This document shows, piece by piece, positions 41,037 through 51,147 of a DNA stretch of 64,000 bases (positions are counted from its first letter, which is position 1; the number at the start of each line of letters is the position of its first letter). The notes below the pieces were generated by a model. It was not told the origin of the DNA. It saw only the letters and a program-made list of their open reading frames with translations, and ran no database searches. Both the position numbers and the translations under genes were made by a program. Where the stretch lies: assembly GCF_003268635.1 (NCBI RefSeq), contig NZ_CP029639.1:147501-211500 (forward strand), written 5' to 3'. This stretch comes from Paenibacillus sp. DCT19. Lineage in GTDB: Bacteria; Bacillota; Bacilli; Paenibacillales; Paenibacillaceae.

Positions 41037-41789
41037 ATGGGTAAACAATGGATGAGACCGCTTGGTGCGGTATTGGTGGCAAGTTCACTATTGGTTGGAG
41101 GAACAGCTTGGGTTGCTCCAGGGAATTACGCATATGCTGCTGAGGTTCAAGGCGTACAGCAGAACGTAATCAATGTTGTTGGTAAAGGTGAAATTCAGGT
41201 GAAACCGGACATCGCTTATCTATCCATCGGGGTAAATAGTACAGCGGAAACAGCGGCATCAGCTCAAAAAGCAAACGCAGCTAAAATCCAGAAGGTAACT
41301 AACCTGCTGAAGAATACGTGGAAAATTAGCGATAACGACATTCAAACAAGTCAATTCTATGTACAACCCAACTACACATACAGTGAAAAAGAAGGACAGC
41401 AAGTGAAGGGATATACAGCTCATCACACACTGACAGTAACCTATCGTGAGATGGATAAAATCGGTGAGTTGTTGGATGCAGCTTCCCAAGCTGGCGCGAA
41501 TAACATTGAAAATGTTCGTTTTACTGTAGAGAATCCAGAGAACTATGAATCTCAAGTCATTGAGAAGGCTGTAGCTAACGCGGATGTAAAAGCTGGAGCG
41601 ATTGCGAAGGCGGTTAAACGTCAACTGGGTGCAGTATTATCTGTGAGCCAGCCTGATGCTAACGTACCTGTGTTCTACGCATCGGAGAGTTTGATGTCCA
41701 AAGCTGCGGATACCGCAGCTGGTACTGAAATTGAAACTGGTCAGGTTAAAGTAAGTACGACATTGAACATCACATATGAAATGAAATAA
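41037..41789 (+). CDS. Secreted SIMPL-domain protein
   Basis: Protein of 250 residues with an N-terminal signal peptide (hydrophobic 8-28, probable cleavage after AYAA near 35) followed by one SIMPL (DUF541) domain, starting at NVVGKGEIQVKPDIAYLSIG. Related proteins (BP26, YggE) form periplasmic or surface oligomers of unclear role, some tied to oxidative stress. AAGGAGGC precedes the ATG at 41037. Confidence 0.88.
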   Translation: MGKQWMRPLGAVLVASSLLVGGTAWVAPGNYAYAAEVQGVQQNVINVVGKGEIQVKPDIAYLSIGVNSTAETAASAQKANAAKIQKVTNLLKNTWKISDNDIQTSQFYVQPNYTYSEKEGQQVKGYTAHHTLTVTYREMDKIGELLDAASQAGANNIENVRFTVENPENYESQVIEKAVANADVKAGAIAKAVKRQLGAVLSVSQPDANVPVFYASESLMSKAADTAAGTEIETGQVKVSTTLNITYEMK

Positions 41790-41811
41790 AGTTTGTATTT
41801 CGTATAAATAA

Positions 41812-41845
41812 GCGACCACCAGTATAATGCGGGTGGTCGCTTTTT
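41812..41845 (+). terminator. Intrinsic terminator after the SIMPL gene
   Basis: Nine-base stem GCGACCACC / GGTGGTCGC followed by TTTTTG. It may also serve the convergent gene whose end is at 41976. Confidence 0.9.
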
Positions 41846-41975
41846 GTTATTTGTATCGTAGATGAGGTCTACATTGTTTTGCCCATGAAAAAGCTTAACG
41901 GGTTAATGTATTGCAAGTGGGCGAAATTAAGATTTATTTGCGGTAATCGTAAAGTTTTAAGTGGATGCTAATAGC

Positions 41976-43910
41976 TTAAAATCGATTAGGGTCAAAGACC
42001 GGTAGTTGTAGCTTATATGCAAGATACACCTCTGAATTGTAAGGAATGGCGATGGTTGCTACTCCGTTTTCCAATACATCGGTTGGTATAGCAGTGGATG
42101 TTGCCTCGTATCTATTGACCATATCCACGGGAATGTCCATTAACACTTTGCTGTAATCGTTACTTAATATCTTCACATGGAGCGTTTGTCCATTACTCTT
42201 ATAATTCTGCATCCGAATTCGTAACGTACGATTGTGATTCAACACAACTTCTATATTACGAAATGCAGCGCGATCTGCATCACTCATCTCATAAGGCTGG
42301 GTACCTACGAAAGAAGTATAATCCCCGGCCACCTGCTTCACTTCTTCTACAGTTGCCCGATAAGGGAGCGGTGCAGGTGTCATTGCAGCATCCGTTTTGC
42401 GTTCCTCATCACTGAATTGCAGCTCGGTATTCATGACATGTTTGCTTGCAATGGATACCTTAAGCCCGAGATCCTTGTTCCATTGCCCCAGTGGAAGATA
42501 AACCTTACCCCCGACAACCTGTTGCTTGCTTTGACTGACGGCGAGCTTACTGGTTCTACTATTCCGCTTGAATAGCAGGTCTCCCCCTTGGATTTCATAT
42601 TGGATATGAAAGGCATTCGTGAACTCCTCTAAAGGAACATAATACAAGCCGTTCATGTAGAACGTAGGTTGTCCGTTATAACGAAGTACACCTTCACCAG
42701 AAGTAATCGCTACAGGTAGTGTTAAAAAAAACATGCCCTCATAAGAGAAGGAATCCCAATAATTGACCCAATCTCTATAATGACTGTACTCAATCTTAAA
42801 GTGTTTTCCTTCCGGAATATAGTAGAAGGAAGGTGGGTATGCCTGTGGGTTAGAGAAATAATAATCGATGACATACAAATCATCTGAGGCCCATTGTATC
42901 CCTTCCACGCTCGCCCGGTACAAGCTTTCGTAGGATCGAACCTGCTTCAATGTTTTGAGATCATATACAAGCACCTTGCTAGCCTTGGTTTTCTTAATTC
43001 CTACCGAGGGATCAGCAATCAGAACCAAATACTTAAGATTAGGCGAGACGAACGTTTTTACATCTCTGACTTCGCCTTTGAAAAGTGAGGTCGCTTTTCC
43101 GCCGCGAATCCCCTCTACAACCGCACGGTAGGTCTGTTCTTTATAAGTACTAGTCCACTTGATTTTTGTGTCGCCTGCCATAAACGTCTTACTGGAGACA
43201 GGTTGTTTGGTGTCGTACACAATGTCATTTTTGGTTACTTTCACTGGGCTACCCTTTAATCCGCCAAATAAGAGGATAAAGCAACCGGTGAATTTTACGT
43301 CAGGACAGTATGCACCGAGAGGTGTGGACGCAGCTGAACTGCTTGTACTGAATTTAGTATTTGTCACATCTTGGCTAGTAATGATGCTGCCATTGGATAA
43401 AACTCGTTTGTTATCTACAAGGGAATAGTACTGGGTATCACCGTTATCCGATCTTACGGAGTACAGCCCTTGTTTGGCCCAAAGTTTGAGCCAGTTGTTG
43501 GATTTGATCTCTGTGATTTTGCGAAGCTTAATGGAGGCATAGTCATATTCATAAATGACGGCACCTGTGTTCAGGTAGGCTAATGTATATGCCTTCAATC
43601 CTTGTGGAGTGTCTACGACAACACCGTCTTGTTGGTTGAATCCGTTAGTCGAAGTGAATCGATATGAAGAGGGCTGCAACGATGAGTCGCTGAAATCATA
43701 CTCCTTAACCTTTTTCACACCTGTGTCATAACTAATTACCGTTGTTCGTACAGTGACCTGCTGTTGTCTTTCATCAAATATGTAGGTTGTGCGGTGTCTT
43801 ACTTTTTCCTTGCTGCCTTCTGTAGTTGCTGCTGAATGTCCAGTCTCGGGATAAATTGTGAGCAATAGGGAACAGATCAACAACAGGGCAATACATTTCC
43901 TAATAATCAT
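41976..43910 (-). CDS. Secreted protein with copper amine oxidase-like stalk domain
   Basis: Protein of 644 residues. Signal peptide at the N-terminus (MIIRKCIALLLICSLLL, cleavage near GHSA). The middle 300 residues have the look of a beta-propeller (repeated lines on YSLVDNK, LVYDLKTLKQVRSY). About residues 410-500 form a stalk domain of the copper amine oxidase N-terminal type (MNGLYYVPLEEFTNAF; GGKVYLPLGQW). The ATG at 43910 is chosen because AAAGAGG lies just before it and the signal peptide begins there; an ATG at 43937 would add nine basic residues. The function is unknown; it is probably extracellular or wall associated. Confidence 0.75.
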   Translation of the reverse strand: MIIRKCIALLLICSLLLTIYPETGHSAATTEGSKEKVRHRTTYIFDERQQQVTVRTTVISYDTGVKKVKEYDFSDSSLQPSSYRFTSTNGFNQQDGVVVDTPQGLKAYTLAYLNTGAVIYEYDYASIKLRKITEIKSNNWLKLWAKQGLYSVRSDNGDTQYYSLVDNKRVLSNGSIITSQDVTNTKFSTSSSAASTPLGAYCPDVKFTGCFILLFGGLKGSPVKVTKNDIVYDTKQPVSSKTFMAGDTKIKWTSTYKEQTYRAVVEGIRGGKATSLFKGEVRDVKTFVSPNLKYLVLIADPSVGIKKTKASKVLVYDLKTLKQVRSYESLYRASVEGIQWASDDLYVIDYYFSNPQAYPPSFYYIPEGKHFKIEYSHYRDWVNYWDSFSYEGMFFLTLPVAITSGEGVLRYNGQPTFYMNGLYYVPLEEFTNAFHIQYEIQGGDLLFKRNSRTSKLAVSQSKQQVVGGKVYLPLGQWNKDLGLKVSIASKHVMNTELQFSDEERKTDAAMTPAPLPYRATVEEVKQVAGDYTSFVGTQPYEMSDADRAAFRNIEVVLNHNRTLRIRMQNYKSNGQTLHVKILSNDYSKVLMDIPVDMVNRYEATSTAIPTDVLENGVATIAIPYNSEVYLAYKLQLPVFDPNRF

Positions 43911-44256
43911 ATAACGTTTCCTCTTTCCTCTTCTCATATTGTCTTTTTTTCAAAAGGTGTGCGGGTTAACCCTAATTCATAATATCGGTGAGTTTACTGA
44001 TGTTGTTTAATGAATTATTGGATAGGCAGACCTCTATTTATCGTTCATTTAGTATCGTTTTTGTATATATGTTCGTGACAAAACGGTCATTTTCGGTGTA
44101 ATTTATTTCAACTTTATCGTCAAGATTGTAACTGGAGCTGTAAACCTTTCCTCAAATGGGTTAATTATAATAAAGAGGTGAGCGTATGAGGCATTATCGT
44201 TCAAAATACATACGCAATGAACCCTTAGTGTGAATTATGGAGAGGAGTTTTTATAT

Positions 44257-45354
44257 ATGACATCATGGAAGAAATGGACGAGTGCGTTGCTGGCGGCTGG
44301 AATTATTGTAGGTAGTGGAGCAGGGTGGCAGGAAAGTTCGGTTCAAGCGGCTTCGGTCTCAACTAAAGTAACGACTCCAACGGAAGTAACACTGAAATCG
44401 GCAGGTAAAACGCTGACTCAAAAAGGCCTTCTGCAGGGTGGATCTACATGGGTATCTCTAACTGCGGTCAAAGATGTTGCAGGTGGAACGTTAACATATG
44501 ACGCGAAGAACAAAGAGTATACGCTGACCGCAGCTAACAATAAGATGAAAATTAGTCTAGCTGATGGATCACCAATGCTTAGAGTGAATAACTACTATCC
44601 GGGCGTTGAGGCGAAGTTGATTCAGGGGCGGTTATACATTCCTTTCTCAGCGATGAGAGATTATCTGGGTGTTCAGGGAAGCTGGAATGGGCAAGCGAAG
44701 ACGTTAACACTTAGCAAAGTGAAGCAGAATAATGTAACGGTAAAAGCAGCTACGGTGAAAGCGACTGTCAAAAATGCTGAAGTGGATATCCAATATCCGC
44801 AGGTGAGCGGACTGGCGAATGATAAAGCTCAAGCGGCAATCAACAAGGTGCTGAAGGATGAGGCTGATGCATTTGTAGCGGACTTCAAGAAGCAAGCGAC
44901 TGAATTTGGAGCTGCCACTGCGAATCGCCCGTACGCTTTTGAGAGCACATATGTTGTGACATATAACGAAAATGGCGTGCTGGGACTCATTACACAGCGC
45001 TATGAGGATTATGCAGGAGCTCATGGCATGACGACCCGTTCAGGACATACGTTTGATCTAGAAACGGGCAAGGAATTGTCGCTGAATGACGTGCTTCAAA
45101 ACAATACAGCGATGCGTGACACGCTTGGCAAAAAAGTAGGAACTCAGCTTAAAGCACGTGGCGGTTATCTGGATGGATACACTGGCTTGAACAAAGACCA
45201 GGACTTCTACGTTACGCCAACGGGCATTGTCGTGTTCTTCCAACTGTATGAGTACACTGCATATGCTGAAGGGTTCCCGGAGTTCCCATTCACGTACAAA
45301 GAAGTTCTTCCTAAAGGTGCAACGCCATTCAGTGGAGTAGCTGCTGAAAAGTAA
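44257..45354 (+). CDS. Secreted stalk-domain protein with RsiV-like (DUF3298) C-terminus
   Basis: Protein of 365 residues. Signal peptide (about 1-32, cleavage near VQAA), a stalk domain of copper amine oxidase N-terminal type (about 45-145; LYIPFSAMRDYLGV), and a C-terminal DUF4163/DUF3298 region as in PdaC and RsiV (GLITQRYEDYAGAHGMTTRSG; TGKELSLNDVL). RsiV uses this fold to bind lysozyme, so a wall or lysozyme-related role is possible. AGAGGAG precedes ATG 44257. Divergent from the gene at 43910; the 346-base gap between them has A/T-rich promoter-like sequence but no site I can name. Confidence 0.82.
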   Translation: MTSWKKWTSALLAAGIIVGSGAGWQESSVQAASVSTKVTTPTEVTLKSAGKTLTQKGLLQGGSTWVSLTAVKDVAGGTLTYDAKNKEYTLTAANNKMKISLADGSPMLRVNNYYPGVEAKLIQGRLYIPFSAMRDYLGVQGSWNGQAKTLTLSKVKQNNVTVKAATVKATVKNAEVDIQYPQVSGLANDKAQAAINKVLKDEADAFVADFKKQATEFGAATANRPYAFESTYVVTYNENGVLGLITQRYEDYAGAHGMTTRSGHTFDLETGKELSLNDVLQNNTAMRDTLGKKVGTQLKARGGYLDGYTGLNKDQDFYVTPTGIVVFFQLYEYTAYAEGFPEFPFTYKEVLPKGATPFSGVAAEK

Positions 45355-45460
45355 GAGCAGAAACGTTATCATATGTTTAATAAATATCAGATTTATCACG
45401 TATAGAACGGCAGTTTAACGACGCGCAATTGCAGTTGCCATCATCATAAAATGACAAAAA

Positions 45461-45490
45461 AATCCCACCATTCGTAGAATGGTGGGATTT
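45461..45490. terminator. Bidirectional terminator between the stalk gene and clpP
   Basis: Perfect 13-base stem AATCCCACCATTC / GAATGGTGGGATT with a GTA loop, flanked by A-run on the left and T-run on the right, so it can stop transcription both ways. Confidence 0.92.
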
Positions 45491-45553
45491 TACTAGTTCA
45501 TAGTTAGAAGCCAAGAAGGCTTCAAATTATGACTTTATAGGTGAGTTCCGCGA

Positions 45554-46150
45554 TTATACGCCTTCTGAACCTACTCTTTCGATAACTTTATCAATGATAC
45601 CGTAATCGGCAGCTTCAGCAGCACTCATGAAGTAGTCACGATCTGTATCTTTCTCGATACGCTCCAGGGGTTGACCGGAACGCTCGGAGATGATGCGGTT
45701 CAATGTGTCGCGCATTTTCAGAATGCGACGAGCACGGATTTCGATATCTGTAGCTTGACCTTGTGCTCCACCAAGTGGTTGGTGAATCATGATCTCACTG
45801 TTAGGCAATGCAAAACGTTTACCTTTGGCACCCGCATTAAGCAAGAATGCACCCATGGAAGCTGCCATACCTACGCAAATTGTAGATACATCTGGTTTGA
45901 TGAATTGCATTGTATCGTAAATGGCCATACCGGCTGTGATGGATCCGCCTGGGCTGTTGATGTATAAGTGAATGTCTTTCTCTGGATCTTCTGCAGCCAA
46001 GAATAACATCTGTGCCATAATGGCATTCGCCACAACGTCATTCACGTCACTGCCAAGGAAGATGATACGATCCTTCAGCAATCTGGAATAGATGTCATAG
46101 GCCCGCTCACCGCGGTTGCTCTGTTCAACGACCATTGGAATATAACTCAC
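45554..46150 (-). CDS. clpP: ATP-dependent Clp protease proteolytic subunit
   Basis: Serine protease of 198 residues forming the tetradecameric chamber that works with ClpX/ClpC. Catalytic Ser is in GMAASMGAF (about 98), His in [11 protein letters not shown] (about 123), and the Asp in [15 protein letters not shown] precedes the start. It controls regulatory and stress proteolysis, including tmRNA-tagged proteins, whose tag is encoded at 59354. Confidence 0.97.
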   Translation of the reverse strand: MSYIPMVVEQSNRGERAYDIYSRLLKDRIIFLGSDVNDVVANAIMAQMLFLAAEDPEKDIHLYINSPGGSITAGMAIYDTMQFIKPDVSTICVGMAASMGAFLLNAGAKGKRFALPNSEIMIHQPLGGAQGQATDIEIRARRILKMRDTLNRIISERSGQPLERIEKDTDRDYFMSAAEAADYGIIDKVIERVGSEGV

Positions 46151-46329
46151 GTGAAAAACCTCCTCGGAAATGTAAATGTTAAATTGGTGTTTATATTTAA
46201 ACTGTTACCGTATTACCCACATCATAAACAATTCCAAACAAAAAGTCAAAGAAAGTCAAACTAACTTTGAAAAAAAAGAAACCTTTCCGGTTTCATTGGT
46301 TAAAAGGGTTATGTACTACGAAATAAGAA

Positions 46330-46404
46330 TGGCGCGCCCGCCAAGAATCGAACTTGGATCTCAGGCTTCGGAGGCCTACGTCATATCCATTGGACCACGG
46401 GCGC
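46330..46404 (-). tRNA. tRNA-Arg(CCG)
   Basis: On the minus strand, acceptor GCGCCCG pairs with CGGGCGC, anticodon loop CTCCGAA gives CCG, T-loop is GTTCGATTC and CCA is encoded (complement of TGG at 46330-46332). A lone tRNA beside clpP, as trnQ-Arg in B. subtilis. Confidence 0.95.
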
Positions 46405-46772
46405 ACATGAATTGTTGGCTACTCTTTCGTAGCGCGGATGCTTGCACACAAATGAGCTTCAAATATGTGACAGCATTAATGATTATATCTTAAGCGTGTT
46501 CGAAATGCAAGCAAATGATCAGCCTCGTAGTTTGGAATACAACGAAAATGATAATGATGAAGATAAGTGGATAAAGAATGTATTTAAGTACATGCTATAA
46601 GAGGTTTTGCACATGTTGAGCAAGGTAGAAATGAAGCCATATGTAGATAAGAATGTAGACTTTCTTCTATATATAGTGTGAAACAGATTCAACACCTACT
46701 AGAAGCTCAAGATTGTGAAAATAAGCGCGTACAAGCTTAGAGAAACGTTATGAAATGGGGCGTTTGAAACAC
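46405..46772. other. Gene-free stretch between tRNA-Arg and the cggR promoter
   Basis: This stretch of 368 bases is A/T-rich. It holds a 31-codon frame from 46507 without a ribosome binding site, which I do not accept as a gene. The tRNA-Arg promoter must lie at its left end, but no clear -35/-10 pair stands out. Confidence 0.6.
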
Positions 46773-46801
46773 TTGCATGTCGCGTCAGTTTTAGGTAGAA
46801 T
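46773..46801 (+). promoter_or_regulatory. Sigma-A promoter of the cggR-glycolytic operon
   Basis: TTGCAT (46773-46778), exactly 17 bases, TAGAAT (46796-46801). Transcription would start near 46808, at the left half of the CggR operator. Confidence 0.75.
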
Positions 46802-46805
46802 AGAC

Positions 46806-46842
46806 GTGGGACTTAAAAAGTTAACCCGGGACATTTTGAGGC
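46806..46842 (+). promoter_or_regulatory. CggR operator (direct repeat)
   Basis: Two copies of GGGAC (46808-46812 and 46828-46832) are spaced exactly 20 bases apart, each followed after six bases by a TGTC-like tetrad (AGTT, AGGC). The published B. subtilis operator is CGGGAC-N6-TGTC-N4-CGGGAC-N6-TGTC, so spacing is conserved while the second boxes are degenerate. It covers the start point, as expected for a roadblock repressor relieved by fructose-1,6-bisphosphate. Confidence 0.75.
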
Positions 46843-46886
46843 CATGAAAGAGAGCTTGGAACGAGAAGCTTGCGGGAGTGGAAAGC

Positions 46887-47912
46887 ATGCGAAAGATTTT
46901 AGAAGTGCAAAAGCAGCTTCTGCCTGATCTCATGGATGTCTTGAAGAAGAGGTATACGATTCTACACCAGATCATGTTATCGGATGTGATTGGACGAAGA
47001 ACGTTAGCTAATTCCATGCAGATGACCGAGCGGGTTCTGAGGGCTGAGACCGATCTATTAAAGGCTCAGGGACTTATTGAAATTGACAGTACAGGAATGA
47101 AGATCAGCGAGGCAGGTCATGATTTGCTGCAGCAGTTAGAACCTGTCGCCAAAGAGCTGTTCGGATTGTCCGAACTGGAAGAGCGCATCAAGCAAGCCTA
47201 CGGTCTGCAAAAGGTAGTCGTTGTTCCTGGCGATTCGGACGTATCTCCATTTGCCAAACGGGAACTGGGCAAGGCCGGAGCGAAGGCTCTCGGCAATATT
47301 ATGAATGATAACGACGTTGTTGCCGTAACAGGCGGTTCAACAACGGCTGAAGTTGCAGAGCAGCTTAATCCGCCAACACCACTCAAAGGTGTCTGGTTCG
47401 TCCCTGCACGCGGTGGACTAGGAGAAAGTCTCGAAATTCAGGCCAATACGATCGCATCCACGATGGCAAAACGGGTAGGAGCACAATACAAACTCCTGCA
47501 TGTACCGGATTTGCTTAGTGACCATGCCTATGAATCCCTTGTTCAAGATCCGGGTGTCCAGGAGATTCTACAGCTGATTAGACAATCGCGCATCGTTATT
47601 CACGGAATCGGTGATGCCGTGGAGATGGCACGGCGACGCAAACTTGCTACAGAGATTGTGGAAGAGCTTCAGGAGCAAGGAGCCGTATCGGAATCATTCG
47701 GTTATTATTTTAATGATCAGGGTAACGTGGTTCACACCATGCTTACACTCGGTATGCGACTTCAAGATATTGAACGAACCGATGTAGTGATCGGAATTGC
47801 GGGTGGCAAAAGCAAAGCGGCTGCCATTCACTCCGTGCTTAGATTCGGACAGGAAGATATTTTGATTATTGATGAGGCTGCTGCCAAAGTCATCGTTGCC
47901 GAACTGGAATGA
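46887..47912 (+). CDS. cggR: Central glycolytic genes regulator CggR
   Basis: SorC-family repressor of 341 residues. The N-terminal helix-turn-helix (about 20-80: LANSMQMTERVLRAETDLL) binds the operator at 46806. The sugar-phosphate-binding domain (about 90-341: GDSDVSPFAKRELGKAGA, TGGSTTAEVA) takes fructose-1,6-bisphosphate as inducer. The ATG at 46887 is chosen because GGGAG lies 8 bases before it; the in-frame GTG at 46878 overlaps that site. First gene of the cggR-gapA-pgk-tpiA-gpmI-eno operon. Confidence 0.94.
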   Translation: MRKILEVQKQLLPDLMDVLKKRYTILHQIMLSDVIGRRTLANSMQMTERVLRAETDLLKAQGLIEIDSTGMKISEAGHDLLQQLEPVAKELFGLSELEERIKQAYGLQKVVVVPGDSDVSPFAKRELGKAGAKALGNIMNDNDVVAVTGGSTTAEVAEQLNPPTPLKGVWFVPARGGLGESLEIQANTIASTMAKRVGAQYKLLHVPDLLSDHAYESLVQDPGVQEILQLIRQSRIVIHGIGDAVEMARRRKLATEIVEELQEQGAVSESFGYYFNDQGNVVHTMLTLGMRLQDIERTDVVIGIAGGKSKAAAIHSVLRFGQEDILIIDEAAAKVIVAELE

Positions 47913-47949
47913 GAATTAATTTTCTAGAACACTTCAAATTTGTTGTCTT

Positions 47950-47969
47950 GACGGACTTCACAGTCTGTC
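47950..47969 (+). promoter_or_regulatory. Hairpin upstream of gapA
   Basis: GACGGACT / AGTCTGTC stem (eight pairs, one G-T) with a TCAC loop, in the 111-base cggR-gapA spacer. B. subtilis cggR-gapA mRNA is cut in this region and the gapA part is stabilised by a 5' stem-loop, so a like role is inferred. TTGACG at 47948 with AATATA downstream could also be a weak internal promoter, though spacing is not ideal. Confidence 0.5.
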
Positions 47970-48023
47970 TTGAATATATAGCTTCATAAAAAAAATCAAT
48001 CAAAACTTGGGAGGAACTTACTC

Positions 48024-49031
48024 ATGATTAAAGTAGGTATTAACGGTTTTGGACGTATTGGTCGCTTGGCATTCCGTCGTATTCAAAATGTAGAGGGCAT
48101 TGAAGTTGTAGCAATCAACGACTTGACTGATGCTAAAATGCTGGCTCATTTGCTTAAATATGATACAACTCAAGGTCGCTTCGATGGGGATGTTGAAGTA
48201 CATGATGGCTTCTTCAAAGTGAACGGCAAAGAAGTTAAAGTATTGGCTAACCGCAACCCAGAAGAACTGCCTTGGGGAGACCTCGGTGTAGATATCGTTC
48301 TGGAATGTACTGGTTTCTTCACAACTAAAGAAGCTGCTGAGAAACACTTGAAAGGTGGAGCTAAGAAAGTTGTTATCTCCGCACCAGCTACTGGCGACAT
48401 GAAAACCATCGTTTACAACGTAAACCATGAAATCCTCGACGGTACTGAAACTGTAATCTCCGGCGCATCTTGCACAACGAACTGCCTGGCACCTATGGCA
48501 AAAACGTTGCAAGACAAATTCGGAATCGTTCAAGGTTTGATGACTACAATTCACGCTTACACTGGCGACCAAAACACTTTGGATGCTCCACACCCTAAAG
48601 GTGACTTCCGTCGTGCTCGTGCAGCGGCTGAAAACATCATCCCTAACACAACTGGTGCTGCTAAAGCAATCGGTTTGGTTATCCCTGAACTGCAAGGTAA
48701 ATTGGACGGTGCAGCTCAACGTGTACCAGTAGCTACTGGTTCCCTGACTGAGCTTGTAACTGTATTGGGTAAAAAAGTTACTGCTGAAGAAGTTAACGCA
48801 GTAATGAAAGAAGCTTCCGATCCACAAACTTTCGGATACACTGAAGACGAAATCGTATCTTCCGATATCCAAGGTATCACTTTCGGATCCCTGTTTGATG
48901 CAACTCAAACTAAAGTTCTGACTGTTGGCGACCAACAATTGGTTAAAACTGTAGCTTGGTATGACAATGAAATGTCCTACACTGCACAATTGGTTCGCAC
49001 TTTGGAGCACTTTGCAAAAATGATTAAGTAA
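48024..49031 (+). CDS. gapA: Glyceraldehyde-3-phosphate dehydrogenase, NAD type
   Basis: Tetrameric glycolytic enzyme of 335 residues. NAD-binding [13 protein letters not shown] (6-18), Asp33 in AINDLTD (favouring NAD over NADP), catalytic Cys150 in GASCTTNC, and the S-loop with [21 protein letters not shown] is a strong ribosome binding site. Very regular, highly expressed codon use, which also creates long antisense frames that are not genes. Confidence 0.98.
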   Translation: MIKVGINGFGRIGRLAFRRIQNVEGIEVVAINDLTDAKMLAHLLKYDTTQGRFDGDVEVHDGFFKVNGKEVKVLANRNPEELPWGDLGVDIVLECTGFFTTKEAAEKHLKGGAKKVVISAPATGDMKTIVYNVNHEILDGTETVISGASCTTNCLAPMAKTLQDKFGIVQGLMTTIHAYTGDQNTLDAPHPKGDFRRARAAAENIIPNTTGAAKAIGLVIPELQGKLDGAAQRVPVATGSLTELVTVLGKKVTAEEVNAVMKEASDPQTFGYTEDEIVSSDIQGITFGSLFDATQTKVLTVGDQQLVKTVAWYDNEMSYTAQLVRTLEHFAKMIK

Positions 49032-49046
49032 TATCTGCAATAACAT

Positions 49047-49080
49047 AGAGCGGAAACAGAGTATTGTTTCCGCTCTTTAT
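49047..49080 (+). terminator. Partial terminator between gapA and pgk
   Basis: Perfect 11-base stem AGAGCGGAAAC / GTTTCCGCTCT with an 8-base loop, then TTTATATAT. The U-tract is short, so some read-through into pgk is likely. It would let gapA be made in excess over downstream enzymes. Confidence 0.75.
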
Positions 49081-49178
49081 ATATCAACCTTTTGCAAATT
49101 TCTCAAAAACACCAGGATTGACAAGGGTTTTTTGCTCTTCATTGGTCCACAAAATACATGGGTGCGGAGGAAATACAG

Positions 49179-50360
49179 ATGAACAAAAAGAGTGTACGTG
49201 ATATCGAATTAACAGGAAAACGGGCGTTTGTACGTGTAGATTTTAATGTGCCGCTCGAAGATGGTAAAATTACAGATGACAAGCGTATTCGTGCAACCCT
49301 GCCTACGATCAACTTCTTGATCGAAAAAGGTGCTAAAGTCATTTTGGCAAGCCACATGGGTCGCCCTAACGGCGAAGTGGTTGAATCCTTGCGTTTGACT
49401 CCAGCTGCTGAGCGTTTGTCTGAATTGCTTGGTAAAAAAGTTGTTAAAGCTGACGATTCCGTTGGCGAAACAGTTAAAGCTCAAATCGCTGAACTGAACA
49501 ACGGTGACGTATTGTTGCTTGAGAACGTTCGTTTCCACGCTGGCGAAGAGAAAAACGATCCTGAACTGGCAAAACAATTTGCTGAACTGGCTGACGTTTT
49601 CGTTAACGACGCGTTTGGTGCGGCACACAGAGCACATGCTTCAACAGAAGGTATCGCTCACTTGCTACCAGCTGTATCTGGTTTGTTGATGGAAAAAGAG
49701 CTTGAAGTATTGGGTAAAGCAATCTCCAATCCTGAGCGTCCTTTCACAGCAATCATCGGTGGTTCCAAAGTTAAAGACAAAATCGATGTGATCGACAACC
49801 TGTTGAATATTGCAGACAACGTAATCATCGGTGGAGGTCTGTCTTACACGTTCATGAAGGCTCAAGGTCATGAAGTAGGTCAATCTCTGTTGGATGAATC
49901 CAAACTGGATGTTGCTCTGGGCTTCATCGAAAAAGCGAAGAAATTGGGCAAGAACTTCTACCTGCCAGTGGATATCGTAATTTCCGATGATTTCAGTGCG
50001 AATGCAAACACAAAAATCGTTGAAGTTGGCGACATTCCTGCAGATTGGGAAGGTATCGACATCGGTCCTAAAACACGTGAGATCTATGCTGACGTGGTTA
50101 AAAACTCCAAACTCGTTGTATGGAACGGACCAATGGGCGTATTCGAAATCGAGCCATTCTCCCACGGTACTCGTGCAGTGGCGGAAGCTTGCGCAACAAC
50201 TGATGCTTACACAGTAATTGGTGGCGGTGACTCCGCAGCAGCAGCTGAGAAGTTCAAATTGGCTGACAAAATGGATCACATCTCCACAGGTGGCGGAGCA
50301 TCACTCGAATTCATGGAAGGCAAAGTGCTTCCAGGCGTAGTTGCATTGAACGACAAATAA
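49179..50360 (+). CDS. pgk: Phosphoglycerate kinase
   Basis: Makes ATP from 1,3-bisphosphoglycerate; 393 residues in two domains. Substrate motif [17 protein letters not shown] (17-33), SHMGRPNG, and the nucleotide-binding [12 protein letters not shown] near the C-terminus are present. The ATG at 49179 follows GCGGAGG; an upstream in-frame ATG would add seven residues and lacks a site. Confidence 0.97.
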   Translation: MNKKSVRDIELTGKRAFVRVDFNVPLEDGKITDDKRIRATLPTINFLIEKGAKVILASHMGRPNGEVVESLRLTPAAERLSELLGKKVVKADDSVGETVKAQIAELNNGDVLLLENVRFHAGEEKNDPELAKQFAELADVFVNDAFGAAHRAHASTEGIAHLLPAVSGLLMEKELEVLGKAISNPERPFTAIIGGSKVKDKIDVIDNLLNIADNVIIGGGLSYTFMKAQGHEVGQSLLDESKLDVALGFIEKAKKLGKNFYLPVDIVISDDFSANANTKIVEVGDIPADWEGIDIGPKTREIYADVVKNSKLVVWNGPMGVFEIEPFSHGTRAVAEACATTDAYTVIGGGDSAAAAEKFKLADKMDHISTGGGASLEFMEGKVLPGVVALNDK

Positions 50361-51146
<786 letters not shown>

Positions 51147-51147
51147 G

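Noticed and set aside
46507..46602. A 31-codon frame (starts MQANDQPRSLEY)
   Set aside because: No ribosome binding site, no recognised sequence and lies in A/T-rich spacer.
48018..49046. A 342-residue minus-strand frame opposite gapA
   Set aside because: It exactly mirrors gapA and arises from that gene's biased codon use; no binding site and Cys/Phe/Ser-heavy nonsense composition. The same holds for long antisense frames opposite msmX, pgk, tpiA and eno.
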